64,000 nt of DNA from Mortierella alpina (Eukaryota > Mortierellomycota > Mortierellomycetes > Mortierellales > Mortierellaceae): the NCBI GenBank assembly GCA_029449245.1, contig JANATF010000010.1, forward strand, positions 1,550,001 to 1,614,000, read 5' to 3'. This document shows, in pieces, positions 11,265 to 23,400 of this stretch. The translations under genes and the position numbers were made by a program. Under the pieces are notes generated by a model, which saw only the letters and a list, made by a program, of their open reading frames with translations, made no database searches and was not told the DNA's origin. Within the stretch, counting starts at the first letter, position 1. The number at the start of each line of letters is the position of its first letter.

Positions 11265-12606
11265 GCTGTGTGCGAATGTGGTAGGGAAACAGAAGGGGCG
11301 AAGGCGGCGTTGGAGAAGCGAGTTGATGGTTACAGGTCTAACCTGGGCGGGACAAGGCAGAATAACCCTTCACAAGGACAAGGGCTATGAGTGGGGCTAT
11401 GTGAAGGACAAGAAAGGGAGATTCAAGGTGTAGTCAAGGATCGTATACAAGTTGCAAGCTAAAGAACAGAGGTCCTGGGATGTTTTTATACCGAAAAAGA
11501 ATGCGCCATGGTCATAGTCATGAGTCCACTCAGAAGGGTAACACAAGCACAGCAGCAACCTGACCTCAATTATTGTCGACTTTAGTTTGACCTATGGCTC
11601 GAGGATCCGAAACGCGGGGTAAGGACGCGACACTAAGGCTGAGGACGCGAAAGCAAATGTGAAGTCGATAGCCAGGATACAATGGGCACATAAATTAGGG
11701 TCGTAGAGGATGTTCTATAGTATTCTTTATGATGGAAAGATTCAACCCCGCATCAGCATAAAGTTGCCACTTGAGACAGGGGGGGGGGGGGGGGACACTT
11801 GAACACGATGGAAGGCGAGCAAGGAGCTCTGCGAGTGTGCCCTCGTACGGTCTTGATCTCAGCATTTTCGCTACTGGAAAGGCGGTGTCGAGAATTTAAA
11901 CTAGGAGAGAGATGTAGCTTGTGCCTGCTGTTAATGCATTCCGCTACAGACCACCCCAGGTGGTATAATACAGGGACCTAGGGGTCTATTCGTATCAAAT
12001 AAAAACTGAACAAGTTCATCGTAGCACTGCAGCACGGATTCTGGTTTGCAAGTGTTCGGCTATAATCCATCGAATGAGAGCTCCATGTCCTGGCCTATTG
12101 AGACAGACCAAACGCCAATTGTCCTATTGACCTGTTCCTTTCGTGCCACATCGTTCATATCAAGTTCGATTGCGACTGCAGTATTCATCAGTATGGTCAT
12201 ACTCATCTCACGGCGTTCTAGATCCGGTTCACATGTGTGTGGACAATCAAGGACTTACTGAGGTTTGCTTTAGCATGATCGAAGGATTAAAAGCAACGTA
12301 GCTGCGAGTGCCTTGCTGCAAAAATTCCTGACCGTGACACTTGGTAGTCTGGTGTGTGTCTTTCATTCTTTCTCTTGTATCATTCTTATTTTTGGTGTAT
12401 GTAGCTAGCCCCTTGATGATACATTCTGATTTGGAGAAGGACAGGCTAGTCTATGGCCGAACGTGCCTAGCACGATGCCCCGAGCAATCAATTGGGAGCC
12501 ATATTACTTTTCATCTTGACCTTTATATTGTCGTTCCCACATCTCCTTTTCTATCCATCGTCACAGTTCGTCCTCCTTCACCTTCCACCTCATAGAGATT
12601 CCATTA
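11265..12606. other. Intergenic, with poly-G run and tRNA-like segment
   Basis: This is the divergent promoter region between the DUF4238 and HNH genes. It holds a 16-base G run at 11779-11794. On the minus strand at 11955-11881 there is a segment resembling a degenerate tRNA or SINE head: it begins GGTGGTCTGTAGCGGAATGC, containing an A-box-like TAGCGGAATGC. A weak B-box-like AGTTTAAATTC lies about 40 bases later. No cloverleaf with a proper T-stem can be drawn, so it is not called as a tRNA gene. Confidence 0.4.
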
Positions 12607-13281
12607 ATGGTCTCGGCTACAACTATCACTGGGTTATCGCGGTCCACCTCGTCGCGAGAAAGAGGTTTTCCTTTGGGTGTCATTATCGCTGTACTGGCAG
12701 CTGCGGCCGCTGTTGCAGCACCCACCATGGCCGCGTCGCCGACGCCTATCAGCGCCGCCACAGCCATGTCGTATCTGGATGATCTCAAAGTCGAGCCCGA
12801 GAACAACAGCCCCGGATTTAACCGAAGTTATTTTCGCCACTGGATCATAGTATCCGACAGCTGCAACACACGCGAGGCTGTGCTCATACGGGATGGAGCT
12901 GGCGTCGTCACAGAGTCGTCCTGCGCCGTCAAGTCTGGCAATTGGTATAGTCCATACGATGGTACAGTCTGGACACAACCCTTGCATGTAGACATCGATC
13001 ACGTCGTGCCGCTGAAGGAGGCGTGGGTATCAGGCGCCCGTCTGTGGACCGCCGCGCAGCGGCAGGCATTTGCCAACGATATCACTCGGCCCCAGTTAAT
13101 GGCGGTCTCCAGCAGCGTCAATCGAGCCAAGGGAGATAGAGATCCCGCCACTTGGATGCCGCCGCTCAGCTCATTCCACTGCACTTACCTTCGAGCCTAC
13201 GTCGAGGTGAAGCACTACTACAACCTCACCGTCGATTCCTCTGAAAAAAGCGCGATATCAAGCAAGCTCGCTCCCTGCTGA
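12607..13281 (+). CDS. Secreted or membrane-anchored HNH-family nuclease (DUF1524-like)
   Basis: This single exon encodes 224 residues. A hydrophobic segment at about residues 23-42 (GVIIAVLAAAAAVAAPTMA) follows a basic N-terminus and can serve as signal anchor or signal peptide. The nuclease core has the DHVVPL motif at residues 131-136 preceded by HVDI, the LWTAAQRQAFAND helix, and SSVNRAKGDRDPATW with Asn172 and Lys175. These are the conserved metal-binding and catalytic positions of the HNH/GmrSD C-terminal (DUF1524) family of extracellular fungal and bacterial nucleases. Several cysteines (Cys-Asn-Thr near 83, the SSC and SFHC positions, and the final Cys) would fit disulfides in a secreted enzyme. 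The likely role is extracellular nucleic-acid degradation or antagonism; the latter is inference. Confidence 0.85.
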   Translation: MVSATTITGLSRSTSSRERGFPLGVIIAVLAAAAAVAAPTMAASPTPISAATAMSYLDDLKVEPENNSPGFNRSYFRHWIIVSDSCNTREAVLIRDGAGVVTESSCAVKSGNWYSPYDGTVWTQPLHVDIDHVVPLKEAWVSGARLWTAAQRQAFANDITRPQLMAVSSSVNRAKGDRDPATWMPPLSSFHCTYLRAYVEVKHYYNLTVDSSEKSAISSKLAPC

Positions 13282-13588
13282 CTACTCTCTTCGTCGCTGA
13301 ACTAATCTCCCGTGATGAGTCCGACTTTGCCTATGTGGAATTGAAAATAAATTTCGATAATGCTGCAAGAAGGTCCTGCTGTCGAGTCCACGCCTGCTAT
13401 CTTCCCTATTCACTTGAACCGAACCTTTTTGTTTGTCTATTCCATATTTCGGGGAACCCTGATCAACGCGCAGCTTGCAAGTCGATTACAGTGAACATTT
13501 TCCAGGCCGATGACCAATCCCACATCCGCACTGTCTCCATCGAATATTCAGCATGCAGATGGTGAACCAAAGGTTTTCTAATACATTA
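13282..13588. other. Convergent intergenic, HNH nuclease and Ask1
   Basis: This is the shared 3' region of two convergent genes. It contains an AATAAA-like signal at about 13345-13350 for the plus-strand gene. Nothing else was recognised. Confidence 0.4.
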
Positions 13589-16500
13589 CTAGCGTTTAAA
13601 TAAACCCGAGAGACCACCGGCACTGCCACCGCCACCTGCCGAAGTCGATGCTGCAGATCCTCCTAGCATACTCGCTCTTCCGCCTGTCGGCCTCGCCGTG
13701 GCCGCCGCCTGAGCCACGCTCTTGAGGTCTGTTCTTGATCCAAGGAACGGTATTGAACCGGTCCTTCCGGGCGGACAGGGCGACTTCATGATGTTTCCTG
13801 TCACATCCTCGTCATCATCATCGTCGTCGTCGCTTTCGTCGCCTCCATAACCCCCCTCGTCTTCCATGCGACGACCGGCATTCCTAGTGGCATTGCTGGT
13901 GGAAGCAGCTGCAGCTGCAGCTAGCGACCTCTCCTGAGTAGAAATTGATGCATTTCCTGACTCGCCACCACTGGCCATCGTCGTCCTCGTCCGATCCTCG
14001 CTGTCATAGCCTCCAAACCCATCATGGTTGAGCCCAAGACTGCTCTGCGTCATCATCGTGTCCGAGTGGTACCCGAGTCGAGGCGCTGGTGGTGGCTCTC
14101 TCATCGAGAAGGGCGTGTGAGATCCCCTGGACGAGACATCGGAACCTGGTCCTTCCTGTGATGCTCTGTTTACGGAATTCCTGTGCGACGTCGTCTGTTG
14201 GGCATCCTGTGCCTGCGCCAGGAAATTTGCCGTGCTGACGATGGGCGTCGCAGAGGCTCTTCCCCCTGCCGCTGCTGAACCATACCCACCACCAACTGAG
14301 AATCGTCCCATTCCTGCCGGTTGTGTTAACCGCGTCAAGCCGTTGGACCGGTTTGACTGGAACGTCTGAGCCATAGATTGCTGGGGATCTGATGTTGATA
14401 TGCCTGATTTCTGGGACAACACATCCTGGGTTGCAGTGGCAATGGCGTTCGCTGCAGCTCGGCTCGCTGGGGAGGGTGAAGTCGGGTGTAAGGGTTTTCT
14501 GAAAGCGGAGGTTCCAAGTAAGCTGAGTCGACTGCTCATTGCGCTACCTGCAGCTCCAGTTCTAGTGGTTGCTCCAAATGGTTTGGGGGTCAGAAGTGAG
14601 CTGAATCCAGCGCCGATGCTATTTCTTGCACCGGATCCCACGCTGTTCCTGTTGTTGCCTCCTGCTCCTCGATTGCTGTACAGGAGGCTGTTATTTTGTG
14701 GAGTCCTGGTCAAGTCGACGGGCGTGGCCATGGTCTGCCTTCTGTTGCTGGATGATGTAGCGAATCCAGAGCTGAAGGACTCTTTGAAAATTGTATCGAT
14801 ATCGCTGCGTGCAGTCCTCAAAGCGGGAGTATCCACAGCAGTCGTCCCTACGGGGGCCGTCGTCAAGAGCGCAACATGGTGACTCGTTGATCCTGATGTT
14901 GATGATGAGGTTCTTCCTGTAGCGTTCTTAGCCATGGATGACAGTACCGAATTGCGGATCTGTTCCGCTGAGCTGTGGTTTGCCGCTGTGGTTGCGGGTG
15001 TGGTAGAAACTGGTGCAGTTGAGACTGAAGTAGACACTGCTGAGGATGGCCTCGCAACGGATGCCGATAGCGCGGTGGGGGCAGATACGGGTCGCTGCAC
15101 AACTGAAAACCTGGCTTTGTGTTCCCGAATGGTTCTTCTGACCTCTGGCGGCGTAGCGAGTGCAGCGAGCAACGGGTCTTCCTCGAATGATTCTGCCTGT
15201 GATTGGATCTGGGACATGAGTTGCGTACTGGGACTCTGGCTGCCGTCCTCGCCCTCCCTTTCGTCCTGTGTTGCTTCCTGTGAAGGTGCTAAAGCACTCA
15301 AGTTGGGCGGTGCGGGTGGTGCGGGGGGCGATGCGTCAAAAAAGTCTTGGACGCTGGCCATTTTGCGAGGGCTTTTTAATAGCCTCTCCCGATTCCGCTG
15401 TTGATCCGTCAGCGAGGCCCAGCTCCGGGACCGCCCTCCATCTCTTTCGCTGTCGATATCCACATCCAAGAGATCTCCATCTCGGCTCCTCTTTTTCGAT
15501 CCTCCAATGTGACCCATGTCCTCAACGGATGTCCCTCCTGTCGCTGCCTCCTTGAGTCCTGTATACTGTTCTAGAGTAGCGACATCTTCGTCTTCATCGT
15601 CGTTCACAAAGATTGGCTGGGGGATCACCAGTCCATCCTTCATACGAATCTTGTCCACAAGACTCTTGGCCACAACGGATCTTGGGGTTCCTGCCAGTTT
15701 GGACTCTGGGATGGAAAAGTGCAGGGTAGAGGGTGGTGTGATGACATCCTGATGATTCTCTTCGACGTCCAGCTGCAGGAACCCGCCATCAACGCTGCCC
15801 CTCTCGCGTCCACTAGTCTCCTGCGATCGGTACCTGCTTTGGCTGGTCTTGGCAGGAGACTTTGCAGCGGACGCAGCTTGGGTATAATGCGACAGGGACA
15901 TGGGTCTGTCCCTGAGTGTAATAGTGGGAGTGGTTGAGGCCCGTTCCAGCTCGTCTCTGTTGTATTGATATCTCGATCGAATGGGAGTTGTCGTTCCAGC
16001 TGATTGGTTTAGTGCACTGCTTTCGTTGTTCCGCTCGCCCTCATGGTCATGGGACCAGCGAATGGGGGCCTGAGGCACAATGTGTTCATGATGTCGAGAA
16101 TGTGCGTTTCTACTGCCGTGCAGTGGTGCTGGTGTTGACGGCATGGAATCTCCAGGCGAATTAGCCATAAAGGTAGGTGAGAGTCGCGCAGAGGACAGGT
16201 TGATGGAGTCGATTCGGGGCCTGTTCGTAGAGTTGTCTGCAATGTCATCCTGTCTGCTCTGGCGCCGAAAGCTGTATTCTGGCGTGGTTGAATCTGCTCC
16301 TGCCGATGGCCCACTCGCTGACACGGACGAGTTGAATGCGCCTGCTGCCCGCTGCTTGCTCACGGCGTTTCGGACAGCCTGGGTCCTGCGGCCGGGCGCT
16401 GGAGGAGTGGGCGCGTTGGCTGCCTCGAAGAAGTTGAGCCAGACGCGGGCATTCTTCCACACCTCGGCCGATGACTCTGCATAGCGGTCGATCTGCGGCA

Positions 16501-16749
16501 GTATCTTTGATGAGACGATGATCTGGCAGTTGGAGAAGCTCTGATCTGCAAAAGAGGTTGTTGCATGCAGTGCGATGCAGATGCAGGGTGAGCCGACATG
16601 ATCCACAACAGCGAAAGGAGGCAGCAGCAAGAAGGGTCGAGCAACGGGCAAGGCGGGTTACCTATTTCCAGAAGCGTGCGGGTGATGCTCTGATCCAGCC
16701 GCTCGATTTCGTCGAGCACGTCTTCGGTGGACAATGCAGACGAGGACAT
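13589..16749 (-). CDS. ASK1: DASH/DAM1 complex subunit Ask1
   Basis: Two exons (16749-16662 and 16545-13589), with a phase-1 intron, encode 1014 residues. The join gives LLEIDQSFSNCQIIVSSKI. Residues 1-75 match the Ask1 signature: a helix ERLDQSITRTLLEID, then ILPQIDRYAESSAEVWKNARVWLNFFEAA. Ask1 is a subunit of the fungal outer-kinetochore DASH ring that couples chromosomes to spindle microtubules. The remaining 900 or more residues are low-complexity, rich in Ser, Thr and Ala with acidic patches (an Asp run near 13820). They contain many SP/TP sites, as expected for CDK-regulated Ask1. The tail is much longer than yeast Ask1 (292 residues). The first ATG after the promoter was chosen; the short first exon carries essential conserved residues. 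Confidence 0.9.
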
Positions 16750-16943
16750 GGCCGTGTGGGTGCAAAGTGCAGTGCGTTGCTGACGCGTCGGATATGGGAG
16801 AGTGGCAAAAGGAGCTTGTGTTGTGATTTCCTGAGCAAAACGCGCTTTTTTTTAATTCGGCCAGAGCATGTGACCTGGTTTCAGTTTGGGTTTATTTGAT
16901 GTCAGAGTGGAGGAGCATCATACCTCTACGCGTCAAAAAAAAA

Positions 16944-19058
16944 CTACAGATCGCCGTGATCTTCATCCATGTCCTCGTCCGCCTCAGCGATCTCCTGGAC
17001 CAAGGTCCTCTCCTGATCTCTTGCGGCCTCAACCTCCGCTGCGTCCTGGTTAACTGCCTTGAGAGGGAAGCGCATCGCCTACAGTCATAATCATAGATGA
17101 ACGAGGACGAATGATGAGTATTTCACGACAGTTTCTTAGATAGGCCTCGGGATAAACATGAAGACAAAGAAACGCAAATCTTCCTTTACCTTGACAGAGT
17201 CGTTATGCAGCTTCAAACAGAACCCAATGCGCTGATGGAACGCATGCTGGGGCTCGTTCGTAGAGTAGATATCCACATTCTCCTTGGACCTCATGTAACC
17301 CTTCTCGTGGTCAATGGTCGCGTCAATCACTCCATCGCGAATCGACTTGGCCACAATATATTCTGCATCCTCTTCGCTGTCGAGGTGCAGCTTGAGGCAG
17401 ACATCCCGCAGTGAGATGCGAGAGTACGACAGCGAGATCATACGAATACCGGTCTTGATGACATTGTGGCGGAGACGCAAAATCAGCGTATAGTTCTTAT
17501 CGGCATTGAATGTCGCTGAGTGGGCAGCAAGCGTCTCCTGGAACTTGTTCAAATCTCCCACACGGACAGCCTGCGTGATCTGGAAGTAAGGCACCAACGC
17601 CTTGCGTAGCACAGGCTGTCTGAATAACGAACGTTCTGGAATCTCGCCCATCAACAGCTGCACGATGATCAACAGCTTGTTGGCCTAACAAGACAAGATC
17701 AACAGTTTGCGTTAAACAAAAGATCTTACACTCACCTGTATCAAGGTTGACATCTCCATCTGCTACAGAGCCCTATTATTTACCTCCTGTTGGAATCCGG
17801 CAGTGACATTGTTCTGGGGCGCCTTGCGGACAGCCTGCAGCAAGCTCTGGTGACTCTCTGTGTACTCCAGCTGAATAGCCTTAATCCTGCCCAAGTAGTA
17901 CATGTATCTGGCCAGCTGGTTGTTGGTGGCATTTTCAGGGAATGTTGTCTTGGAGACAAGCTTGTCAGCCTGGTCGTAGAGGTTGTAATGAAAGTAGTTG
18001 CGCAAGAGAAGATTGATCAATGTCGACTGCGTATCGTCATCTCGGCGCAACGTTGCGGTGCGTTGCGCATTCAAAAGCGTGGGACGGATCTCGGCCAAAC
18101 GTCCAGAAAGCTCATAGAATCGTGCATAGTAGAAGTAGACCTTGGCAGCCAACTGGTCCAGCGATCTCCTGTTCAAATCCTGAACCATCTTGACCGTCAC
18201 ATTGGACAGCTCAATGCCCTGAACAGAGAGTACGATAACGGCTGGTCAGATATCAACTTGCATTGTTTTTGTCATCCTGTGTCTCCGCACAGTCCGAGTC
18301 GCTTTGCTTTCGCTTTCCTACCTTCTCCAATTGACCCTGATCCAACAGGTAAATCATGACCAACAAGTGCAGATACACATCCACCTCGGGAGTCTCGACC
18401 TTGCTAGCTACCGTTTCGTCCTCCGCAGTGACGCTTTCCAATGCTTCTGATCCGAGGTATCCAAGGAGGCGGCTGCGAGATTCATCATCTGTATTGCCAC
18501 AACCCAATTTTCAATCGTTAGTAAAGAGAAGTTTGAACAGGCACGCTGTTCACCACAATGTAAACTGTATCAACAAGAACGGTCCACAAAAACTTGGACC
18601 ATACCTTTGCCATATGAGCTGGTGATTGTCCTGGCGAGAACTGCAGAAGTAAGGCGCTTGCGCAAAGAACTAACGGATCTCAAGGCACGGATAGCAAAGC
18701 GTGCTTCGTGAGTCTTGGCCGACTTTGTGAAGAGAACAAAGTGTTGCTTGATGTCTACCCAATTGAACAGTGTTTTTTGTGAACGACGCCAGAACATGGT
18801 CAATTCTCTTGGTTTTGCGTCTACAAGACTGTCCCATTCACATACAGCTCATATGGGCATTCCTTGTCCAGTAAACGAACCTGCAATGGCCAATGCCTCG
18901 AGCTCCTTGACGCCCAGGACCTTGGTCTCTGGTGCAGTCTCGGTCTTTGCAGCGGTGTCTTCCATCTCTACATCCTGGTCGACAGGTTTTGCCTTTGCCT
19001 TTGAGTCGTCTTCCTGGTTCTTGTTCAGTCGGGTGGAGCGGCGTGGTGCTTCAGACAT
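16944..19058 (-). CDS. RPN3: 26S proteasome regulatory subunit Rpn3 (PSMD3)
   Basis: Six exons (19058-18881, 18754-18605, 18488-18322, 18218-17784, 17684-17190, 17078-16944) keep frame and give 519 residues, matching the family length. Diagnostic blocks are [48 protein letters not shown], the PCI core [61 protein letters not shown] and AMRFPLKAV. Rpn3 is a PCI-domain scaffold of the 19S lid. The N-terminal 45 residues are charged and disordered. The C-terminus is acidic ([12 protein letters not shown]), as in other Rpn3 proteins. The start ATG at 19058 opens onto the region divergent with NLR1. Confidence 0.95.
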
Positions 19059-20494
19059 GGCGATTAAAGTTGATGTGGTGAATGTGACGATAAGAGAGCT
19101 GATGTTCAAGTCGCGCAATGTCGAAATAGTGAACGCGTCTACCAGAGGCAGCAGTGACGTCACCTTAGCCCTGAAAATTGATTGGCCTTCAATGTGCAGA
19201 ACCTTCGCCGTGGCCTCCCGCATGCAATTTGTACCACCTTGCATATGACTGAAGCATTCCCGCGTCGGTACAGAACTGTGCCTTGAACATCGACCTTTTC
19301 CACGATGCTCCCACTTTTACACCAGGAGCTCATAAGGGCCACTCAGGTACCCATCTTCGCGAAGTGTTCCTAAATAGAACACAGAGATTGCTTTTTAAAA
19401 CTGCAACTCGCAGCTGGGGAAAGAAAATCGGACACGCTGCTCAAGCAAAAGCCTTCAAAGCCAAATGTAGAAGGGAGGAGGTGGGGTCACGACTCACCTC
19501 GACTCAAAACACAAGGGCACAGAGCGTGAGATCAAGACCATCAGGAATTTCCGCCAAAACAGTTGAACCCCTGAGTATTCATGCGCAAAACATGATAACC
19601 AATCTCGACACAAGAATCGAAGATATTTTGTTCTTTCGTCCCTTGATCATTTCCTTTCCACTACTCCATATTCCTTGTCTTCATTGACACTCCCACTTCC
19701 TCTGCTGACTCTCTGGACGCCCACCAAGTATTTCTGGAGGTGCCCTACATTTTTCTAATTTTTGCGACCGAGTATCTTCCTCATCACCCAGCGTCACCCA
19801 ACTGCCAAAGATAGCCAACTCTCAGGCGCGAAAACACATCTCATTTCAATCGATACGTGATATTGTGAGACTCTTGCTGTAAGTGGAATTTAGTTGTAGC
19901 GCTAGTGAGCAAAGGCTTCCATACAGACTGCGAGCTAATCCATATGTGATGCACACAGATAGTCCACCGTGAATTGACTGTCGCTGATTATACCAGGGAA
20001 TCGAGCATCTTCCCTTCAACAGAGTGCTCTCCCACCACCAGTCGTTGGGGAGCGAGCACTGGACATCTACAACTACACCCTCTACGACGCCAGTTCCTCA
20101 AACTGCGTCCACATAGAAACCGCTCTTTAGACGCCTTAAACCAACAAACCCTGAAACCGCTCAAGCAGAGCAATAACTCATTATCCTCTTTCTCCAGCAC
20201 GGTATGGCCTATGCACATATATTTGAGCAAGCACATTTGATTCAGCCATCCCCATTCGTTGCAGCTGTTAAATGACCTATTTCTTCTACTTGATGCATAC
20301 TTTAGCGCAGCTGCACTCGATCTTCTCTCCTGGATGTTTTCATTGTCCTTTTCCTTATCGTCAGCCTGATAGTTTTGAAACTGATACTGGTACGAGCAAC
20401 ATGTAACCTTGCTCATTCGATTGCTTGAATCACTCAAAGCAAGCACTTACCGCAGCCGTCCTATCTCATCGAATACAGCTTTCAGATAACCGCC
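19059..20494. other. Divergent intergenic, Rpn3 / NLR1 promoters
   Basis: No gene is seen. Short open frames here lack family matches or coding character. The segment must hold the Rpn3 promoter (near 19059-19300) and the NLR1 promoter and leader (near 19700-20494). I saw no yeast-type proteasome element (GGTGGCAAA). Confidence 0.4.
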
Positions 20495-23400
20495 ATGAGC
20501 AACTCAACCAACAGTTCACCACCAAGTTCAAGGAGATCAGCCAACAGAGACTTGGCACCGTCATTGGCTACCCATGGTCGATCTCTCAGTGAGGAAGCTG
20601 TGACGGTATCGTCGCAGCACGCCAACTCGACTTCTGATGGCGACGATAGATCCATCTCATCCCGAGGTCCCAGAAAGCGAGACAAATTTATAAGCCTTTT
20701 TCGATCAGCCAAGCCAGAAGATAGGGCCACCGCAGGCACATCCGGAACAAAAATCCACAAAACTCCAGCCGCGGCCACCGAGGCTGAAAGTGTCGGTTAT
20801 GCGGACTCCAGCATCAACGTCGCCAGTGTTGCTGCAAATAGGAAAGAGTCGACTACCGATTTGACAAGGACCTGCTCCAACATTTTCCCCAACAATATAA
20901 CCAGACCTTCCAGTAGAGTTGAGCTTCCAAAGCCTGGCACACGTATCGACACTACGTCCCAGCTTGCTTTATGTGGCGGCCTCCTTAACTCGGCCCTGTC
21001 CCTGCACAGCGAATCGCGTCTCGAGAAAAATTCGGATCAATCCTCGCAAGATGTCCCCACCGATGGCACATATCGTGACTGGGTCAAGCACCTCAATGAA
21101 CACCCGATCGAGCAATACCACATCCGCTGGTTGTTGATGCGCATGGTCGAGGAGTTTGCCAAGGACGCCGTCAAAGGCTCATCTGCCATCACCGAGATCG
21201 TTCTCCTCGGACCTGTCCTTGAAAGCGAGCAATACCGCTGTTTACTCTCTTGCTTCATAAACAAGTTTGACCAGTCCGTGATCCTGGATGTCGATCTGCT
21301 CCATGGGCTCGTCCTGCTTGTCCAATGTACCTCGGAAGGATATCTTTTGGAAGATGATCTAGTCAAGATCATGAGCATAGTCAGAAAACATCTGCAAGAC
21401 ACGCACATGCAGTCGTCCGATCATCCTTACCACCTCACTTTGGCACTATCGCGCGTCTTAGATGTCATGGCCCAGCACGAGGTTAAGGATGTGGACCGCG
21501 TGGAGCAGCACGAGCCACTTGCTGAAGTCCTGCATAGTCTGCAAGAGAGCTCGGATCCATTTCTGATGTACCAGGCATCGTATGCATTCCAGGCGCTACA
21601 ATGCATCCCTGACGACGAAACCATTCTCCAGGCGATGATGCGACGCTCGGGAGTTGTTGCGGAGGGCCTTGTCAACATATCAGGAGTTGTGAATCTGGAC
21701 TTGGGAGGGTTTCTCGAGGGCCTAGGACAAGTCCACAAGACAGTTGTCGAAACCATGGGGATCGCCAAATCAGCCTATGAAGGGGCGCGGTCGCTCATCG
21801 AGGGTGGACAGGATGTGCTCGCAGCCATTAAACAGGGGTTCAGTTCTGGCAGCAAGAGAGCATGGTATCCGGCCATCATCGGGGCCAGCACCCTGGTTCG
21901 AGAAGGTCGACTGGCTGACTTTAAGGTCGTTGTGCTGGAGGCAGCTTGTCGAAACAGCCATGAATTCCAGTGGGGGATCTGTCAGCTGCTTGGAGAGGTC
22001 GCCTTGGATCCCACGTGGGAGAGTACCACCCGCCAGCAGGCTGTCGATTTCTTGGTCGAATTGTACTCCAACGATCCCTACTGGGGTCGAGATGCCAGTG
22101 TCAAGAGCTGGATGCTGACCATCCTTCATGTGGTCTCTGAACGTGCAGATCAAGGACCTGAGGTCTCTCCTGCCTTCAAAAAGCAGTATTTCGACATTAC
22201 TGATGCAGCCATGTTCAACAAGCCCTATCCCTTGTTGTCTCGATGTGCACCTCCTCCTATGTGGCTCCTTCTTCGTCAAGTTCAGAAAATGCCCTATGTC
22301 GAACACGACCTGCATCTACTCAGAACCGAGCGACTCCAGGAGTACAGCCAAAATGTTTACATCCCTCCTTTGGCCAAAGCCAGCATCCAGGCTTCCGATA
22401 AGGATGCTGTACCGCTCATGAACAAGGTCGAGGCGTTCCTGGACAGCGATCAGCACGTGTTCCTGGTACTGGGAGATTCAGGAGCAGGAAAATCGACGTT
22501 CAACAAACATCTTGAGCATAAGTTATGGGATGGGTACAAGCAAGAAGGCCCCATCCCTTTGTTCATCAACCTGCCAGCCATCGACCGTCCAGACCAAGAT
22601 TTGATTGGCAAGCAATTGCGCATCCACAACTTTTCCGATCCCCAGATCCAGGAACTGAAGTTGCACCGCCAGATCATCTTGATTTGCGATAGTTACGACG
22701 AAACCCAGCTCAAGGTCAATCTCCATCGGGCCAACCTCTTCAATCAGAAAGGACAACCCAACATCAAGATGGTCATCAGCTGCAGAAGTACCTATATCGG
22801 GAGCGACTACCGCAACTTGTTCCAGCCTCAACAGAGTGATCGGTACAATACCATCGCAACCGATCTGTACGCAGAGGCTGTCATCGTCCCATTTTCAAGT
22901 GACCAGGTCGAGGACTATGTCGGTCAGTTTGTGCGAGATCCAGAGGTACATAAACTGAGGGGTGACAGAGCCGCCTGGAGCACCGAAGACTACATGGGCA
23001 AGCTGAGGTCGATTCCCAAAATGATGGAGTTGGTCAGAAATCCTTTCCTTCTCTCGCTTTCGCTCAGGGCGTTACCGGTCGTTGTCAAGGATGCCGAAGA
23101 CCTCTCCAAAGTCAAAGTTACCCGTCTGACGCTCTACGATTCATTCATTCACCAATGGTTGGAGATCAACAAGCTCCGCCTTGAGAATATCAACCTCCCG
23201 GCAGACACTGCGAGTGCAATGCAGGAGCTACTGGAAGAAGGCTTCACGATGAGCGGCATCAGGTTCTCAGAGGATCTTGCGGCCGCTATATTCAGAGAGC
23301 AGGATGGGAATCCAATTGTTCAATATACACCAAGACTCGACAAGGAAACGTGGAAGGTCGATTTCTTCGGTCCGAAACCTCATGTTACGCTACTGCGAGA

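Noticed and set aside
11881-11955. A functional tRNA gene on the minus strand
   Set aside because: The A-box is good, but acceptor and T-stem pairing fail and the anticodon stem has mismatches. At most it is a decayed or SINE-derived copy.
13999-16484. Long plus-strand frames (up to about 160 codons) opposite Ask1
   Set aside because: They mirror the low-complexity Ser/Ala codons of the Ask1 tail on the other strand and have no domain.
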